Positions 1 to 8,977 of a DNA stretch of 64,000 nt are shown here, piece by piece. Numbering within the stretch: the stretch's first letter is position 1; each line of letters opens with the position of its first letter. Source of the DNA: Parahaliea mediterranea (GTDB lineage: Bacteria; Pseudomonadota; Gammaproteobacteria; Pseudomonadales; Halieaceae); assembly GCF_017255185.1 (NCBI RefSeq), contig NZ_JAFKCZ010000011.1, forward strand, positions 1 to 64,000, read 5' to 3'. The translations under genes were made by a program, and so were the position numbers. The notes under the pieces were generated by a model that had not been told where the DNA came from, searched no databases, and saw only the letters and a program-made list of their open reading frames with translations.

Positions 1-112
1 GGTCAGTTGTGGGCACAACTCAACCTCAAGAGATAGCATGAGCCTTTCTATTCGTAACAGGCAGAGCCTGCCACTCATGACCACGTCCGTAGGACGTGGT
101 TTCCCACGCTTA
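1..112. mobile_element. Possible end of an IS200/IS605-like element (remnant)
   Basis: No gene is visible here. Two hairpins lie close together: GGCAG/CTGCC (60-72) and a perfect 9-bp stem ACCACGTCC/GGACGTGGT (80-100) followed by T residues. Paired imperfect hairpins of this kind are typical of IS200/IS605-family ends, although a plain terminator for a gene to the left would also fit the second one. Immediately after this stretch, the first REP-like copy at 113 lacks its left arm, as if an element had inserted in it. No transposase is visible inside the window, so the identity is a guess. Confidence 0.3.
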
Positions 113-217
113 AATGAATTCGGCCCTACAGGGCGGGCTGGCTTCGGGATTGGCCGAATGAATTCGGCCCTACAGGGGCTTGTGCCGGCCTTCATGTAGG
201 GTCGAATTCATTCGACC
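113..217. repeat. Three copies of a REP-like palindromic repeat
   Basis: The unit reads GGCCGAATGAATTCGGCC followed by CTACAGG. Copy 2 (152-176) is complete, with 8-bp arms GGCCGAAT/ATTCGGCC around a GA loop. Copy 3 (195-217) is in inverted orientation and carries GGTCGAAT/ATTCGACC, so one base pair differs on both sides and the stem is preserved. Copy 1 (113-132) has only the right half. The compensatory change suggests the hairpin itself is maintained. The repeat lies between the DUF819 gene end and the window edge. Confidence 0.7.
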
Positions 218-218
218 A

Positions 219-1496
219 TTACCCCACCGGCGCGGCGAGCTGCATCAGCACCGCGCACAGCCACGCCGCGTAGGTCCCCAGGGCGTAACCCAGCACCGCC
301 AGCAACACCCCCACCGGCGCCAGCGAGGGGTGAAAAGCCGCGGCCACCACCGGCGCGGAGGCCGCCCCACCCACGTTGGCCTGGCTGCCGACCGCGATAA
401 AGAAGGTCGGCGCGCGGATGATGCGCGCCACCACCAGCAGCAGAACCGCGTGAATGCTGATCCAGATCAGCCCCACCACGAAAATCCCCGGGTGATTCAC
501 GATCGCCGTGATATCCATCTTCATACCGATGGACGCCACCAGGAAATAGATGAATATCGAGCCCACCCGCGACGCCCCCGCAGCCTCGAGCCGGCGCACC
601 GGGGTGAATGACAGGGCCAGCCCGGCCGTGGTGGCCAGTACCACCAGCCAGAAGAACTGGCTGCCCAGGCTGAACTTGTTGAGCGCGGGAAAGTTGCCAC
701 CGATCCACGGCGCAATGGCGTCGGCCGCCAGATGCGACAGCCCCATGACCCCCAGGCCTACCGCCAGCATGGCCATGAAGTCCGGCAGCAGCGGCATGCG
801 CGCGTGGTGCCGGTGGAAGTGCTCCACCGCATCGCGCACCTCGTAGATAGCCGAGGCGTCGGCGCCGCGCTTCTCGTCCAGCTCCTCGGCGCGACCGGCC
901 ATCACCAGCAACACCGCCAGCCAAATATTGGCCATGATGATATCCACCGCGATCATCGCCGGGAAAATCTCGTCCGACACCTGCCACATCTCGTACATGG
1001 CGGTCTGGTTGGCGCCGCCGCCAATCCAGCTGCCGGCAATGGTGGACAAACCGCGCCAGATTTCGTCGGGCGCGGCCCCGCCCACGGTTTCCGGGCTCAC
1101 CAGCCCCACCAGCATGACCGCGATGGGCCCGCCGACAACGATGCCCACCGTGCCGGTGAGGAACATGATGATGGCCTTGGGCCCCAGGGCGATGATGCGG
1201 TTGAGGTCGATGGACAGGGTCAGTAGCACCAGGGCCGCCGGCAACAGGAAGCGCGAGGTCACATAGTAGATATTGGAGTGCTCGCCGCTGATGATGCCGG
1301 CGCTGTTGAGCAGCGATGGCAGCAAGTAGCACAACAGCAGCGAGGGCACATAGCGATAGAAGCGCTGGCAGGCCGGGTGCTTGCTGTTCTCGGTGTAGAA
1401 CACCAGGCCCAGGCACAGGGCCAGCAGCCCCAGTACCGCGGCGTCGCCCTGAATCAGCGGCATTTGCGCGGCGGCGTCGGATAGCGGGTCGGCCAT
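219..1496 (-). CDS. DUF819 family membrane protein
   Basis: A 425-residue protein with many hydrophobic segments along its length (about ten predicted membrane spans), resembling the DUF819/YjcL family of inner-membrane proteins. The function of the family is unknown; a transport role is often suggested from the fold. I chose the ATG at 1496 (MADPLSDAAAQ) because the reading frame upstream is low-complexity and arginine-rich and the family starts near this point. Glycine-rich patches such as GSWIGGGANQTA and GSQANVGGAAS, characteristic of the family, are present. It lies downstream of the Lrp regulator on the same strand, 106 bp away, and could be co-regulated with it. Confidence 0.75.
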   Translation of the reverse strand: MADPLSDAAAQMPLIQGDAAVLGLLALCLGLVFYTENSKHPACQRFYRYVPSLLLCYLLPSLLNSAGIISGEHSNIYYVTSRFLLPAALVLLTLSIDLNRIIALGPKAIIMFLTGTVGIVVGGPIAVMLVGLVSPETVGGAAPDEIWRGLSTIAGSWIGGGANQTAMYEMWQVSDEIFPAMIAVDIIMANIWLAVLLVMAGRAEELDEKRGADASAIYEVRDAVEHFHRHHARMPLLPDFMAMLAVGLGVMGLSHLAADAIAPWIGGNFPALNKFSLGSQFFWLVVLATTAGLALSFTPVRRLEAAGASRVGSIFIYFLVASIGMKMDITAIVNHPGIFVVGLIWISIHAVLLLVVARIIRAPTFFIAVGSQANVGGAASAPVVAAAFHPSLAPVGVLLAVLGYALGTYAAWLCAVLMQLAAPVG

Positions 1497-1554
1497 GGTA
1501 TCCCCTGTCGAGCAAATCCGCGCAGAATAGCGTCCGCCCCGGGGGATTGCCAGT

Positions 1555-1596
1555 GGGCGCCGTGCAACGGGCGCCGTGCAACGGGCGTCGTGCAAC
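1555..1596. repeat. Short tandem repeat, 14 bp x 3
   Basis: Three consecutive 14-bp units (GGGCGCCGTGCAAC, the third with one change) lie between the Lrp regulator and the DUF819 gene. They are upstream of the DUF819 start codon at 1496 and just beyond the regulator stop. No function is evident; copy number could vary by slippage. Confidence 0.7.
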
Positions 1597-1602
1597 GGCG
1601 GC

Positions 1603-2091
1603 TCAGGGCGCCAGCGGCAGCCCCGCGTCCTGCTTGATCGCCTCGATCACCACGTAGGTGTGGGTCTGGGCCACCCCCGGCAGGTCGACGATGGTGGCCA
1701 GCACGTCGCGGTAGGCCTCCATGTCCGCCAGCCGCAGCTTGATCAGGTAGTCGAAGCCCCCCGCCACCATGTGGCACTCGGCCACCGCGTCGATCAGCAC
1801 CACCGCGTCGCGGAAGCGGTCAAAGACGTCCGCGGTGGTGCGGTCCAGCGTCACCTGGATAAAGGCCGTGGTGCCATAGCCCAGGGCCGCGGCATCGAGT
1901 TTTGCGCCGTAGCTGCGGATCAGGCCGGCCGCCTCCAGGCGGCGCACCCGCTCCAGGCAGGGGCTGGGGGACAGATTCACCTGCCGCGCCAATTCGACGT
2001 TGGAAATACGCCCCCGGGACTGCAGGATCGCCAGGATTCGCGTGTCTGTGCGGTCGATCGGGGACCTGACGGTTGCTTTGCTGGCAGTCAT
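1603..2091 (-). CDS. Lrp/AsnC family regulator next to putA
   Basis: A 162-residue protein with an N-terminal winged helix-turn-helix (residues about 13-60, including NVELARQVNLSPSPCLERV) and a C-terminal RAM/AsnC effector domain (about 75-155). It is transcribed divergently from putA across a 155-bp AT-richer gap. In alphaproteobacteria and other groups, an Lrp-type PutR beside putA activates it in response to proline. The PutA here has no ribbon-helix-helix domain for self-repression, so a separate regulator makes sense. The PutR role is an inference from position; the family assignment is secure. Confidence 0.85.
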   Translation of the reverse strand: MTASKATVRSPIDRTDTRILAILQSRGRISNVELARQVNLSPSPCLERVRRLEAAGLIRSYGAKLDAAALGYGTTAFIQVTLDRTTADVFDRFRDAVVLIDAVAECHMVAGGFDYLIKLRLADMEAYRDVLATIVDLPGVAQTHTYVVIEAIKQDAGLPLAP

Positions 2092-2246
2092 ACAATAACG
2101 CCAAATGATTCACTGTAAACTCGCATATTCGCCAAATATTATTCCCCCAAAAGCCGAAAAAAACCAGCTCATTCTGCGGTCGACTGACTACACTTTCGTC
2201 TGACCAAACCCTGCCCAATCCCACAGACAATATCGAGGCACCCATC
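2092..2246. promoter_or_regulatory. Divergent control region between the Lrp regulator and putA
   Basis: A 155-bp region much richer in A and T than its flanks, with an ATTC.../CGCATATTCGCCAAATATTATT stretch near 2105-2145 suited to binding by an Lrp-type protein. It must hold promoters for both divergent genes. No exact operator can be assigned by eye. Confidence 0.4.
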
Positions 2247-5200
2247 ATGCTGTACCAAGGCTCCCTGGCGGCGACCGACGACATCCGCGCCGAAATGCGC
2301 CAGTTCCTGCGCAAGGACGAAAACCAGGTGCTGGACCACCTGCTGCCACTGGCCGACATCAGCAACGCCGCCCGCAGCCGCGCCTGGGAGCGGGCGCGCA
2401 AGCTGGTGCTGCGAATCCGCGCCGAGCAGAGCGGCAAGGGCGGCGTGGACGCCCTGCTGCAGGAATACGCCCTGTCCACCGAGGAGGGCGTGGTGCTGAT
2501 GTGCCTGGCGGAGGCCCTGCTGCGGGTGCCGGACCGGCACACCATCGACCGCCTGATCCGCGACAAGCTGGCGGACGGCAACTGGAGCTCGCACCTGGGC
2601 AACTCCGAGTCCATATTTGTCAACGCCTCCGCCTGGGGTCTGCTGCTCACCGGCAAGATGGTCAACTACAACGACGAGGACAAGAGCGAGCAGTTCGGCC
2701 TGCTGCGCAAGACCATGGGCCGCCTCGGCGAGCCGGTGATCCGCGCCTCGGTGCGCTACGCCATGCAGGTGATGGGCACCCAGTTCGTCATGGGCACCAC
2801 CATCGACAGCGCCGTGGAGCGCGCGCGGGAAGTGGAGGCCAAGGGCTACCGCTACTCCTACGACATGCTCGGCGAAGGCGCGCGCACCCTGCGCGATGCG
2901 GAGCGCTACTACACCAGCTACGTGAACGCGATCGAGGTAATCGGCCGCGCGGCCGCCGGCCGCGGCCCGGTGAACAGCCCCGGCATCTCGGTGAAGCTGT
3001 CGGCCATTCACCCGCGCTACGAGTTCGCCCAGCGCGAGCGGGTCATGTCGGAGCTGGTGCCGAAACTGAAGGCGCTGGCGCTGGCGGCCAAGGCCAAGGA
3101 CATCGGCTTTACCGTGGACGCCGAGGAAGCCGACCGCCTCGACATTTCCCTGGACGTCATCGAGGCGGTGTTCAGCGACCCCGACCTGGGCGACTGGGCC
3201 GGCTTCGGCATCGCGGTGCAGGCCTACCAGAAGCGCGGCATCTTTGTCATCGAATGGCTGCGGGCGCTGACCCAGCGCACCGGGCGCAAGATGATGGTGC
3301 GCCTGGTGAAGGGCGCCTACTGGGACACCGAGATCAAGCTGGCCCAGGTCGAGGGTGAACACGACTTCCCGGTGTTCTCCCGCAAGCCTTCCACCGACGT
3401 TTCCTACCAGGCCTGCGCCGCCAAACTGCTGGCTTACCGCGATACCCTCTATCCCCAGTTCGCCACCCATAACGCCTACACCGTGGCCACCATCCTGGAG
3501 ATGAGCCAGGACCGCACCGGCTACGAATTCCAGCGCCTGCACGGCATGGGCGACGCCCTCTACGACCAGGTGGTGGGCGACGACAAGGTCCCCTGCCGGG
3601 TCTACGCCCCGGTGGGCGTGCACGCCGACCTGCTGGCCTACCTGGTGCGCCGGCTGCTGGAGAACGGCGCCAACAGCTCCTTCGTCAACAACATCGTGGA
3701 CGAGGACATTCCGGTGGAATCGCTGTTGGAGGACCCGGTGGAGCAGGTGCGCCACTGGCAGGACAAGCGCAACCCCCACATCCCCCTGCCCGCCGACCTC
3801 TACGGCGCCGAGCGGCGCAACTCCGAGGGCATGGACCTTACCGACCCACTGGTACTGGAACCGGCCCGGGAGGCCATGGATCGCTGGCTCGAACAGCTGC
3901 CCCTGGACTACAGCAACGGCGGCGAAGTGGTGGAGGTGCGCAACCCCGCCGACCACAATGAGTTGGTGGGCCGGGTCAGCTTCGCCGACGACGCCGCCAT
4001 CGCGGGGGCCCTGGATCGCGCCCACACGGCCTTCCCGGCGTGGGCCGGCAGGCCGGTGAGTGAGCGCGCCGATATCCTGCGCCGCATCGCCGACGCCCTG
4101 GAAGCACACCGCGACGAGCTGATCGCCCTGTGCGCCAAGGAGGCCGGCAAGTCGATCCCCGATGGCGTCGCCGAGGTGCGCGAGGCGGTGGATTTCTGCC
4201 GCTACTACGCCGCCCGCGCCGAGAGCGCGGACTTCGCCGCCGAGGGCCTCAAGCCCCGCGGCGTGGTGCTGTGCATCAGCCCCTGGAACTTCCCCCTGGC
4301 CATCTTCCTGGGCCAGGTCAGCGCCGCGCTGGTCACCGGCAACACGGTGATCGCCAAGCCCGCCGAGCAGACCAGCCTGATCGCCAGCCGCACCATCGAA
4401 CTGGCCCGGCAGTGCGGACTGCCCGAGCACGTCCTGGAGCTGCTGATCGCACCGGGGCCGCCGGTGGGCGAAAAACTGGTTCCCGACACCCGCATCAAGG
4501 CGGTGATGTTCACCGGCTCCACCGAAACCGGCGCCTGGCTGTACCGCACCCTGGCCGCCCGGGAGGACGCCCCGGTGCCCCTGGTCTGCGAAACCGGCGG
4601 CCAGAACTGCATGATCGTCGACTCCACCGCGCTGCCCGAACAGGTGGTGGACGACGTCATTGCCTCCGGCTTCCAAAGCGCGGGCCAGCGCTGTTCGGCG
4701 CTGCGGGTCCTGTTTTTACAGGACGAAATCGCCGACAAGGTGATTGATATGATCGGCGGCGCCATGCGCGAGCTGCGCCTGGGCGACCCGACCCAACTGC
4801 ACACCGACATCGGCCCGGTAATCGACGCAAAAGCGCGGGCCCGACTGGAGGAGCACGTGCAGTACCTGGAAGGCGCCGGGCGCCTGCTGCACGCCTGCGA
4901 GACTCCCGGGGGCGACAACCACACCTTCTTCGCGCCCCGCCTGTACGAAATCAGCAACCTGTCGCTGCTACCGCGGGAAGTGTTCGGCCCCGTGGTGCAC
5001 GTCGTCCGCTACCGCGCCGAGGATTTCCGCGCGGTCATGGAGCAGATCAACCAGACCGGCTACGGCCTCACCTTCGGCATCCACAGCCGCATCGAGGACG
5101 CCTGCGAGGACGCCGCCCGCCGGGTCAGCGCCGGCAATATCTACGTCAACCGCAATATGATCGGCGCCATCGTCGGCGTACAGCCCTTCGGCGGCCGCGG

Positions 5201-6002
5201 CCTGTCCGGCACCGGCCCGAAGGCCGGCGGCCCACAGTACCTGACGCGCCTGGTCACCACCGGCGAGGAGGCGGAAAACGCCGCCGACCAATGCCCACTG
5301 CCATCCGGCGGCCGCAATGTCGACGCCCCGCTGCGCTCGGCAAAGGCCACGCAGGCCAGCTGGTCCGGCAAGTCGCTGAACGATCGCACCTCGGTACTGC
5401 GCCAGTTCATCGCCAGCTACACCGAGCGTCCCGCGGCGGACGACCCGCTGATGCTGGAAAACACCCTGGGCGCGGCCCGCGACCAGCTGCGCTTCGCCAG
5501 CGAGTGCCTGGGCCAGCCGGTGGAGCTGCCCGGCCCCACCGGCGAGTCCAACAGCCTGATTCTGGAGCCCCGGGGCAGCCTGGCCATTGTGCTGGACAAT
5601 CCCGGGCACAATAGCGAATACCTGATGGCCATCCTTTCGGTGCTGGTGGGCGGCAACGCCCTCACCGCCTTCGCCAGTGACGACCTGCTGGGCGAATGGC
5701 GAGAGCTGGGGCTGGCGCTGGAAGCCGCGGGACTGCCGCGGGAGGTGTTCCAGGTGGTCCCGCTGGCCAGCGCCGCCGACGGCCTGGTGTCGCCGTCCGT
5801 CGACGGCGTACTGGTACACGCCCGCAGCGTTCACCTGCACGCGGTGGCGCAGAAGTTGGCGGAACGCGACGGCGCCATCATCCCGCTGATCAGCTGTGTC
5901 TCCCCGCGCACCCTGCTGCGCCAGACGCAACTGGAAAAAGCGGTGAGTATCGACACCACGGCCTCGGGGGGCAACGCCTCGCTGATGACAATGCCGGCCT
6001 GA
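2247..6002 (+). CDS. putA: Bifunctional proline dehydrogenase / P5C dehydrogenase PutA
   Basis: A 1251-residue enzyme that oxidises proline to glutamate in two steps at the inner membrane, passing electrons to quinone and NAD. The proline dehydrogenase barrel occupies roughly residues 80-480 and carries the signature RLVKGAYWDTEIK and FATHNAY. The aldehyde dehydrogenase half (about 550-1010) carries FTGSTETG, CETGGQNC and the catalytic cysteine at about residue 816 (GQRCSAL). A C-terminal domain of about 200 residues follows, as in long PutAs. The N-terminal ribbon-helix-helix domain of E. coli PutA is missing, so this is a non-DNA-binding form. It is divergent from an Lrp regulator and ends facing the oxygenase gene. 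Confidence 0.97.
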   Translation: MLYQGSLAATDDIRAEMRQFLRKDENQVLDHLLPLADISNAARSRAWERARKLVLRIRAEQSGKGGVDALLQEYALSTEEGVVLMCLAEALLRVPDRHTIDRLIRDKLADGNWSSHLGNSESIFVNASAWGLLLTGKMVNYNDEDKSEQFGLLRKTMGRLGEPVIRASVRYAMQVMGTQFVMGTTIDSAVERAREVEAKGYRYSYDMLGEGARTLRDAERYYTSYVNAIEVIGRAAAGRGPVNSPGISVKLSAIHPRYEFAQRERVMSELVPKLKALALAAKAKDIGFTVDAEEADRLDISLDVIEAVFSDPDLGDWAGFGIAVQAYQKRGIFVIEWLRALTQRTGRKMMVRLVKGAYWDTEIKLAQVEGEHDFPVFSRKPSTDVSYQACAAKLLAYRDTLYPQFATHNAYTVATILEMSQDRTGYEFQRLHGMGDALYDQVVGDDKVPCRVYAPVGVHADLLAYLVRRLLENGANSSFVNNIVDEDIPVESLLEDPVEQVRHWQDKRNPHIPLPADLYGAERRNSEGMDLTDPLVLEPAREAMDRWLEQLPLDYSNGGEVVEVRNPADHNELVGRVSFADDAAIAGALDRAHTAFPAWAGRPVSERADILRRIADALEAHRDELIALCAKEAGKSIPDGVAEVREAVDFCRYYAARAESADFAAEGLKPRGVVLCISPWNFPLAIFLGQVSAALVTGNTVIAKPAEQTSLIASRTIELARQCGLPEHVLELLIAPGPPVGEKLVPDTRIKAVMFTGSTETGAWLYRTLAAREDAPVPLVCETGGQNCMIVDSTALPEQVVDDVIASGFQSAGQRCSALRVLFLQDEIADKVIDMIGGAMRELRLGDPTQLHTDIGPVIDAKARARLEEHVQYLEGAGRLLHACETPGGDNHTFFAPRLYEISNLSLLPREVFGPVVHVVRYRAEDFRAVMEQINQTGYGLTFGIHSRIEDACEDAARRVSAGNIYVNRNMIGAIVGVQPFGGRGLSGTGPKAGGPQYLTRLVTTGEEAENAADQCPLPSGGRNVDAPLRSAKATQASWSGKSLNDRTSVLRQFIASYTERPAADDPLMLENTLGAARDQLRFASECLGQPVELPGPTGESNSLILEPRGSLAIVLDNPGHNSEYLMAILSVLVGGNALTAFASDDLLGEWRELGLALEAAGLPREVFQVVPLASAADGLVSPSVDGVLVHARSVHLHAVAQKLAERDGAIIPLISCVSPRTLLRQTQLEKAVSIDTTASGGNASLMTMPA

Positions 6003-6012
6003 GGTCGCGCGC

Positions 6013-6726
6013 TCAACTCGCCGCGTCGTGGAAGATCACCCCCATGGCGTGGCGACGGCCGCCGCGCACCTCGGCCACTCCGTGCTTCATCGCCACCCGG
6101 TGAAAACCCCTCCGGCCCCGAACGGGCCGGTAACGGGTGCTGAAGACCAGCAGGTCACCGCGCCCCGGTGACAATACGGTAACCCGCGCCTGGGCGCGCG
6201 CCGCCTGCTCGGTGATCACGAACTCGCCGCCGCTATAGTCCCTGCCCGGCTCGCCGAGGAACACCACCGCCTGCAACGGGAAGTAGATCTCACCGTAGAT
6301 ATCCTGGTGCAGGCAGTTGTAATCCCCGGTCCCGTACCTCAGCAGCAAGGGGGTCGGCTTGCACTGGCCGCTGTCGCGGCAGGCCCGGGACAGGGCCGCC
6401 AGCGAATCCGGGAAACGCGGCTCCAGCCCCAGTTGCGCCATCCACAGGTTGGCCACCGGCACCAGCGGCGGGTAGAGCCCCTGCCGCAGCTGTTGAACCA
6501 GCGGCGGCAGCGGGTAGTCCCAGTACTTGTACAGCCCGCGCCCGTAGCGGTGGCGCTCCATCACCACCTGCTTGCGAAAACCCCGCTCGCTGTCGAAACC
6601 GCCCGCCAGGGCCGCGCACTCCCGCGCCGTCAGCAGGCCCTCGACCACGGCATGGCCGCGCTCGTGCAGCTGAGCGGCCACCGTCGAATAGTCTATTGCC
6701 TCGATTCGCCGGCCCAGGTCCATCAT
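6013..6726 (-). CDS. 2OG-Fe(II) oxygenase of the PF09859 type
   Basis: A 237-residue protein with a double-stranded beta-helix Fe(II)/2-oxoglutarate site: the HxD pair is H140/D142 (CLHQDIYGE) and the distal histidine is H209 or H215 (FHRVAMKHGV). It resembles the family known as Oxygenase-NA (PF09859, COG3826), thought to act on damaged DNA. Its start codon overlaps the stop of the upstream Ada-like gene in an ATGA, so the two are translationally coupled. That supports a shared role in alkylation damage repair. The exact substrate is unknown. Confidence 0.8.
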   Translation of the reverse strand: MMDLGRRIEAIDYSTVAAQLHERGHAVVEGLLTARECAALAGGFDSERGFRKQVVMERHRYGRGLYKYWDYPLPPLVQQLRQGLYPPLVPVANLWMAQLGLEPRFPDSLAALSRACRDSGQCKPTPLLLRYGTGDYNCLHQDIYGEIYFPLQAVVFLGEPGRDYSGGEFVITEQAARAQARVTVLSPGRGDLLVFSTRYRPVRGRRGFHRVAMKHGVAEVRGGRRHAMGVIFHDAAS

Positions 6727-7586
6727 TGCACTCCCTCCGCCCGGGCGGATTCCCAGCCGATCATCGCCGATTTGCGCGCGCCGCCCCAGCGGTAACCGCC
6801 GAATTGCCCACTACTCCGGATCACCCGGTGACAGGGAATCAGGAAGGCCACCGGGTTGCCGCCGATCGCGCGGCCCACGGCGCGGGAACTGCCCGGCGCG
6901 CCAATCCGCGCCGCCACCTGCCCGTAGGTGGCGAGACCGCCGGCGGGAATGCGCAACAGGCTCTCCCACACCTTCAACTGGAAGGCGGTGCCCGCCAGGT
7001 GCAGCTTGATCCGGTCCAGTTCCCGCCAGTCGTCCTGGAAGATGAACAGCGCATCCTGCTGGTGGCGGTCGGTCATCTGCCGCAGGCTGGCCCGGGGAAA
7101 CTGCCGCTGCAGCCCCTCCAGCGCATCCTGCTCCGCCGCCTCGAAGGCAAGGTGGCACACCCCCTTGGCCGTCGACGCCACAATCACATTGCCAAACGGG
7201 CTCTCGGCCATACTGTAGTTGATATTCAGGCGGGCGCCGCCGCTTTTGTATTCTCCCGGTGTCATCGCCTCGATACGCACGAACAGGTCGTGCAGGCGGC
7301 CAGTGCCCGACAGCCCCGTCTCCGCCGAGGCCTCGAACACGGTGGACGGCCGCCGCAACAGGTCCTTGGCGTGCTGCAGGCTGAGGTACTGGATGAACTT
7401 CTTGGGGCTGACCCCGGCCCACTGCGTGAACAGGCGCTGGAAGTGGTAGGGGCTCAGGTGCACCACCGCCGCCACCTCCTCCAGGGACGACTGATTGCGA
7501 AAGTTCTCTCGCAGATAAGCAATTGCGCGCTCGATACGCAGGTAGTTGGCCTGCCCGGTGCTGGATGCCTTGGTCGTTACCGCCAT
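6723..7586 (-). CDS. AraC-type / methylated-DNA-cysteine methyltransferase fusion (Ada-like)
   Basis: A 287-residue protein with an AraC-type helix-turn-helix region (about residues 15-115) and a C-terminal O6-alkylguanine-DNA methyltransferase domain (about 120-280) with the acceptor cysteine C252 in IPCHRV. Compared with E. coli Ada it lacks the N-terminal zinc domain whose cysteine senses methyl phosphotriesters. It therefore should repair O6-alkylguanine directly, but how it is activated as a regulator is unclear. It is the first gene of a two-gene operon with the 2OG oxygenase (4-bp ATGA overlap) and is divergent from a secreted hydrolase. Confidence 0.9.
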   Translation of the reverse strand: MAVTTKASSTGQANYLRIERAIAYLRENFRNQSSLEEVAAVVHLSPYHFQRLFTQWAGVSPKKFIQYLSLQHAKDLLRRPSTVFEASAETGLSGTGRLHDLFVRIEAMTPGEYKSGGARLNINYSMAESPFGNVIVASTAKGVCHLAFEAAEQDALEGLQRQFPRASLRQMTDRHQQDALFIFQDDWRELDRIKLHLAGTAFQLKVWESLLRIPAGGLATYGQVAARIGAPGSSRAVGRAIGGNPVAFLIPCHRVIRSSGQFGGYRWGGARKSAMIGWESARAEGVQ

Positions 7587-7753
7587 GGTACTTCTCCCGC
7601 GATTGCGTGATCCGACACTGGCAACGGTACAACGGCGCCCGCGACGACACGACCCGATTCTTGCTGACTTGCCTGGCGGGTTTGTCCGTCCCGCCCGCCA
7701 ACAGTACTATGTGTGCACGACAAACCGGGATAACAAGCCAACGGAATTCAAAT
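7587..7753. promoter_or_regulatory. Divergent control region, Ada-like gene and serine hydrolase
   Basis: A 167-bp gap between two divergent start codons that must carry both promoters. No convincing -35/-10 pair or Ada box stands out by eye. Confidence 0.3.
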
Positions 7754-8977
7754 ATGAACAAGCCTTCGCGACAACTCTCCTCCCTGATACTGGCCACCGC
7801 CCTCGGCGCTAGCGCCGCGACCACGCAGGCCGCTGGCGTGACGATTGGAGGCACCGAATCGGACGAACAAGGCTCGGGCTTTACCGCCCTGTTCTCGGGG
7901 GATCGCTTCGAGAACTTCCGCCACATGAAGCGCTTCGTGCCCACCTCGGTGATGTCGCCCTCCCCCAAGCCCTGGCAGCTCGGGGACAGCAGCGACACCC
8001 TCAGCTACAGCGGCGACTTCCTGGGCGAGGAAACCAGCCTGGAGGACTTCATCGCCCTGTCGGACACTTCCGCGCTGCTGGTGATCAAGGACGGCCAGAT
8101 TATCTACGAGCAGTACCGCCACGGCGACAGCCGCGACAGCCTGCACACCTCCTTCTCGGTGGCCAAGTCCTTTACCTCCGCCCTGCTGGGCATCGCCCTT
8201 GCCGAGGGTCATATCGACAGCCTGGACGACCCCCTGCGCAAATACCTGCCCGAGCTGGACAGCCCAACCTTCGACGGCGTGACCGTGGAGCACGTGCTGC
8301 AAATGTCCTCCGGCGTGCGCTTCGATGAAACCTACACCGACCCGGAGTCGGACATCAACCGCATGACCGCCCAGGTGCCGCCGATGACCTACCTGGAGTA
8401 CATCAACCAGCTGGAGCGGGAACACGCCCCCGGCACCTACAATCACTACGCCAGCGTCAACACCCAGCTACTGGGCATACTGCTGGTGCGGGTCACCGGC
8501 GAGAGCCTGACCGACTACATGACCAGCCGCCTGTGGCACCCCCTCGGCATGGAACACAAGGGCCTGTGGACCCTGGACGAACAGGGCATTGAACTGGCCA
8601 TGGGCGGCCTGGCCGCCAGCGCCCGGGACTACGCCAAGCTCGGCCTGCTCTACCTGAACGACGGCCTGCGCGGCGACCAGCGCATCCTGCCGGAGGGTTG
8701 GGTGAAAGCCTCCGTCACCCCGGACGAACCGCACCTGATGCCCGGTGAAAACCCCAACTCCTCCAGCGTCTCCGGCTACCAGTACCAGTGGTGGACGCCC
8801 CGCAACTGGGACGGCGACTACCTGGCGCGCGGCATCTGGGGCCAGAACATCTACGTCCACCCGGAAAACCGCGTGGTCATCGTCAAACTCGCCGCCGACC
8901 AGAAAAACTTCGACCCCGCCTACAAGCTGGCCTATATCGACTACCTGCAGGACATCGCGCAGTCACTGGGTGAATGA
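7754..8977 (+). CDS. Secreted serine hydrolase, beta-lactamase (class C) family
   Basis: A 407-residue protein with a cleavable signal peptide (MNKPSRQLSS... TTQAAG), so it is exported. The body matches the beta-lactamase-related penicillin-recognising family: the SxxK nucleophile motif is SVAK in HTSFSVAKSFTSALLG, and the second motif region is YNHYAS. Members include esterases, 6-aminohexanoate-dimer hydrolases and peptidases, so the substrate cannot be named. The ATG at 7754 was chosen because it starts a clear signal peptide; the upstream extension is arginine-rich and unlike any secretion signal. It overlaps the next gene by ATGA. Confidence 0.88.
   Translation: MNKPSRQLSSLILATALGASAATTQAAGVTIGGTESDEQGSGFTALFSGDRFENFRHMKRFVPTSVMSPSPKPWQLGDSSDTLSYSGDFLGEETSLEDFIALSDTSALLVIKDGQIIYEQYRHGDSRDSLHTSFSVAKSFTSALLGIALAEGHIDSLDDPLRKYLPELDSPTFDGVTVEHVLQMSSGVRFDETYTDPESDINRMTAQVPPMTYLEYINQLEREHAPGTYNHYASVNTQLLGILLVRVTGESLTDYMTSRLWHPLGMEHKGLWTLDEQGIELAMGGLAASARDYAKLGLLYLNDGLRGDQRILPEGWVKASVTPDEPHLMPGENPNSSSVSGYQYQWWTPRNWDGDYLARGIWGQNIYVHPENRVVIVKLAADQKNFDPAYKLAYIDYLQDIAQSLGE

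Noticed and set aside
2169-4676. A long minus-strand open frame of 835 codons over putA
   Set aside because: It is a shadow of putA: the amino acids are dominated by H, G, A, V and Q as expected from reading the opposite strand of GC-rich codons, and no family motif appears.
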